From the NCBI RefSeq assembly GCF_003054555.1, contig NZ_CP026304.1, positions 5,518,001 through 5,582,000 of the forward strand: a stretch of DNA of 64,000 nucleotides, written 5' to 3'. A program made the position numbers and the translations under genes. Below, piece by piece: positions 63,429 through 64,000 of this stretch (the first letter of the stretch is position 1; each line of letters starts with the position of its first letter). A model generated the notes under the pieces. The model saw only the letters and a list, made by a program, of their open reading frames with translations. It ran no database searches and had not been told where the DNA came from. This DNA comes from Streptomyces lunaelactis. Its GTDB lineage: Bacteria > Actinomycetota > Actinomycetes > Streptomycetales > Streptomycetaceae.

Positions 63429-64000
63429 ATGACGGACACCGCCACATCTGTCACCAGGACGCCGGACGAAGAGCGTCAGCCGCCGCCCAAGCGCAGTTAC
63501 GCCAAGCTCGCCGCCGACGAAAGCCGCGAGGATTACTCGCTGCGCTATGCGCCGCACTCCTTCCGCCGGTGGTCGCCCTCGATGGTCGCGGGCACCGCGC
63601 TCGGCGGCATCGCCTATCTCGCGGACTTCGCGATCGGCGCGTCGATCGTCTTCACCTACGGCTTCACCAGCGGTCTCGCCTCGATCCTCACCGCGGCGGT
63701 GATCATCTTCCTCACCGGGATCCCGATCGCGCGGGCCTGTGCGAAGTACGGCCTGGACATGGATCTGGTCACCCGCGGCGCGGGCTTCGGCTACTTCGGC
63801 TCGACGCTGACCTCGCTCATCTACGCCTCGTTCACCTTCATCTTCTTCGCTCTCGAAGGCTCGATCATGGCGCAGGCCATGCATCAGGCCGTCGGGCTGC
63901 CCGTCGAGATCGGTATCTGCTCACCACGCTGATCGTCATCCCGATCGTCTTCAAGGGGATGGGCGCGCTGGCGAAGGTGCAGGCCTGGACCCAGCCGGTC
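63429..64000 (+). pseudogene. NCS1-type (purine/cytosine/allantoin) permease, frameshifted
   Basis: ATG at 63429 opens a permease N-terminus: a hydrophilic start of about 40 residues, YSLRYAPHSFRRWSPSMVAG, then membrane segments with GGIAYLADFAIGASIVFTYG. The frame ends at a TGA (63930-63932). A base missing between 63913 and 63914 explains it: in the shifted frame YLLTTLIVIPIVF, then KGMGALAKVQAWTQPV run on to the window edge, matching the next permease segments. This is a real frameshift or a sequencing error. The rest lies beyond the window. Confidence 0.85.

Noticed and set aside
1..64000. tRNA, rRNA, CRISPR arrays, phage structural genes
   Set aside because: None recognised on either strand; no regularly spaced repeats and no clusters of phage genes.

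Overview
The window is chromosomal DNA from a Streptomyces or a close relative. This rests on the very high G+C, the long antisense shadow frames, frequent GTG starts and 4-base ATGA or GTGA gene overlaps. It also rests on actinobacterial marker genes: a WhiB-family regulator, DUF1707, DUF4245 beside glpX, polyphosphate glucokinase, a SpoIIE/HATPase phosphatase, and a chitinase with a DasR-type site in its promoter. No rRNA, tRNA, CRISPR array, prophage or complete insertion sequence was found.

Layout. 0-8.6 kb: a DUF192 gene (cut by the window edge) divergent from a prepilin peptidase; a small cupin; a DUF2079 membrane protein followed by an HxlR gene lacking its 5' end; an aldo/keto reductase; a cis-prenyltransferase; a PIN-PhoH ATPase; and a secreted lytic transglycosylase behind a long, hairpin-rich leader. 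8.8-13.1 kb: an AI-2E-family transporter, a Uma2-family protein, and the peroxide module ahpC-ahpD divergent from oxyR. 13.2-17.2 kb: a PadR regulator / ABC ATPase / FtsX-like permease operon with overlapping genes, then a tiny dicistron made of a 29-residue peptide gene and a ribbon-helix-helix gene. 17.5-23.2 kb: a class A penicillin-binding protein, a catalase and a SpoIIE-type phosphatase.

23.5-27.1 kb holds a three-gene set (WXG100-like small protein, 785-residue protein, lipoprotein) that resembles a type VII secretion-associated cassette. 27.2-42.3 kb is mostly core: DUF402, class II fumarase, a secreted SGNH hydrolase with a ricin-type lectin tail, class I fumarase, DUF1707, WhiB, glpX/DUF4245, a nitroreductase, xseB-xseA, ispH, ppgK, DUF6542 and ychF.

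42.4-50.8 kb is accessory and is bracketed by two copies of an approximately 46-bp imperfect direct repeat with a 19-bp identical core. It carries a nucleotidyltransferase/HEPN toxin-antitoxin pair whose HEPN gene is broken and joined to a piece of a second antitoxin gene. It also carries a DyP-type peroxidase with four C-terminal repeats that look like propeller blades, divergent from a secreted copper-radical (galactose-oxidase-like) oxidase. An intact PIN toxin/antitoxin pair and an ECF41-type sigma factor with a divergent membrane protein complete it. The peroxidase-oxidase pairing is the most interesting functional combination in the window.

50.8-64 kb: a second Uma2 protein, a monooxygenase-fold protein, a GlxA-type AraC regulator, a thiolase and an HxlR regulator sharing operator-like sites, a methyltransferase, a cupin, a threonine-synthase-like enzyme, a secreted subtilase, a leucine-rich-variant protein, a DUF4190/septum-formation protein, a 67-bp MITE that supplies the stop codon of a GH18 chitinase, a GntR/UTRA regulator, and an NCS1-type permease with a frameshift near the window's right edge.
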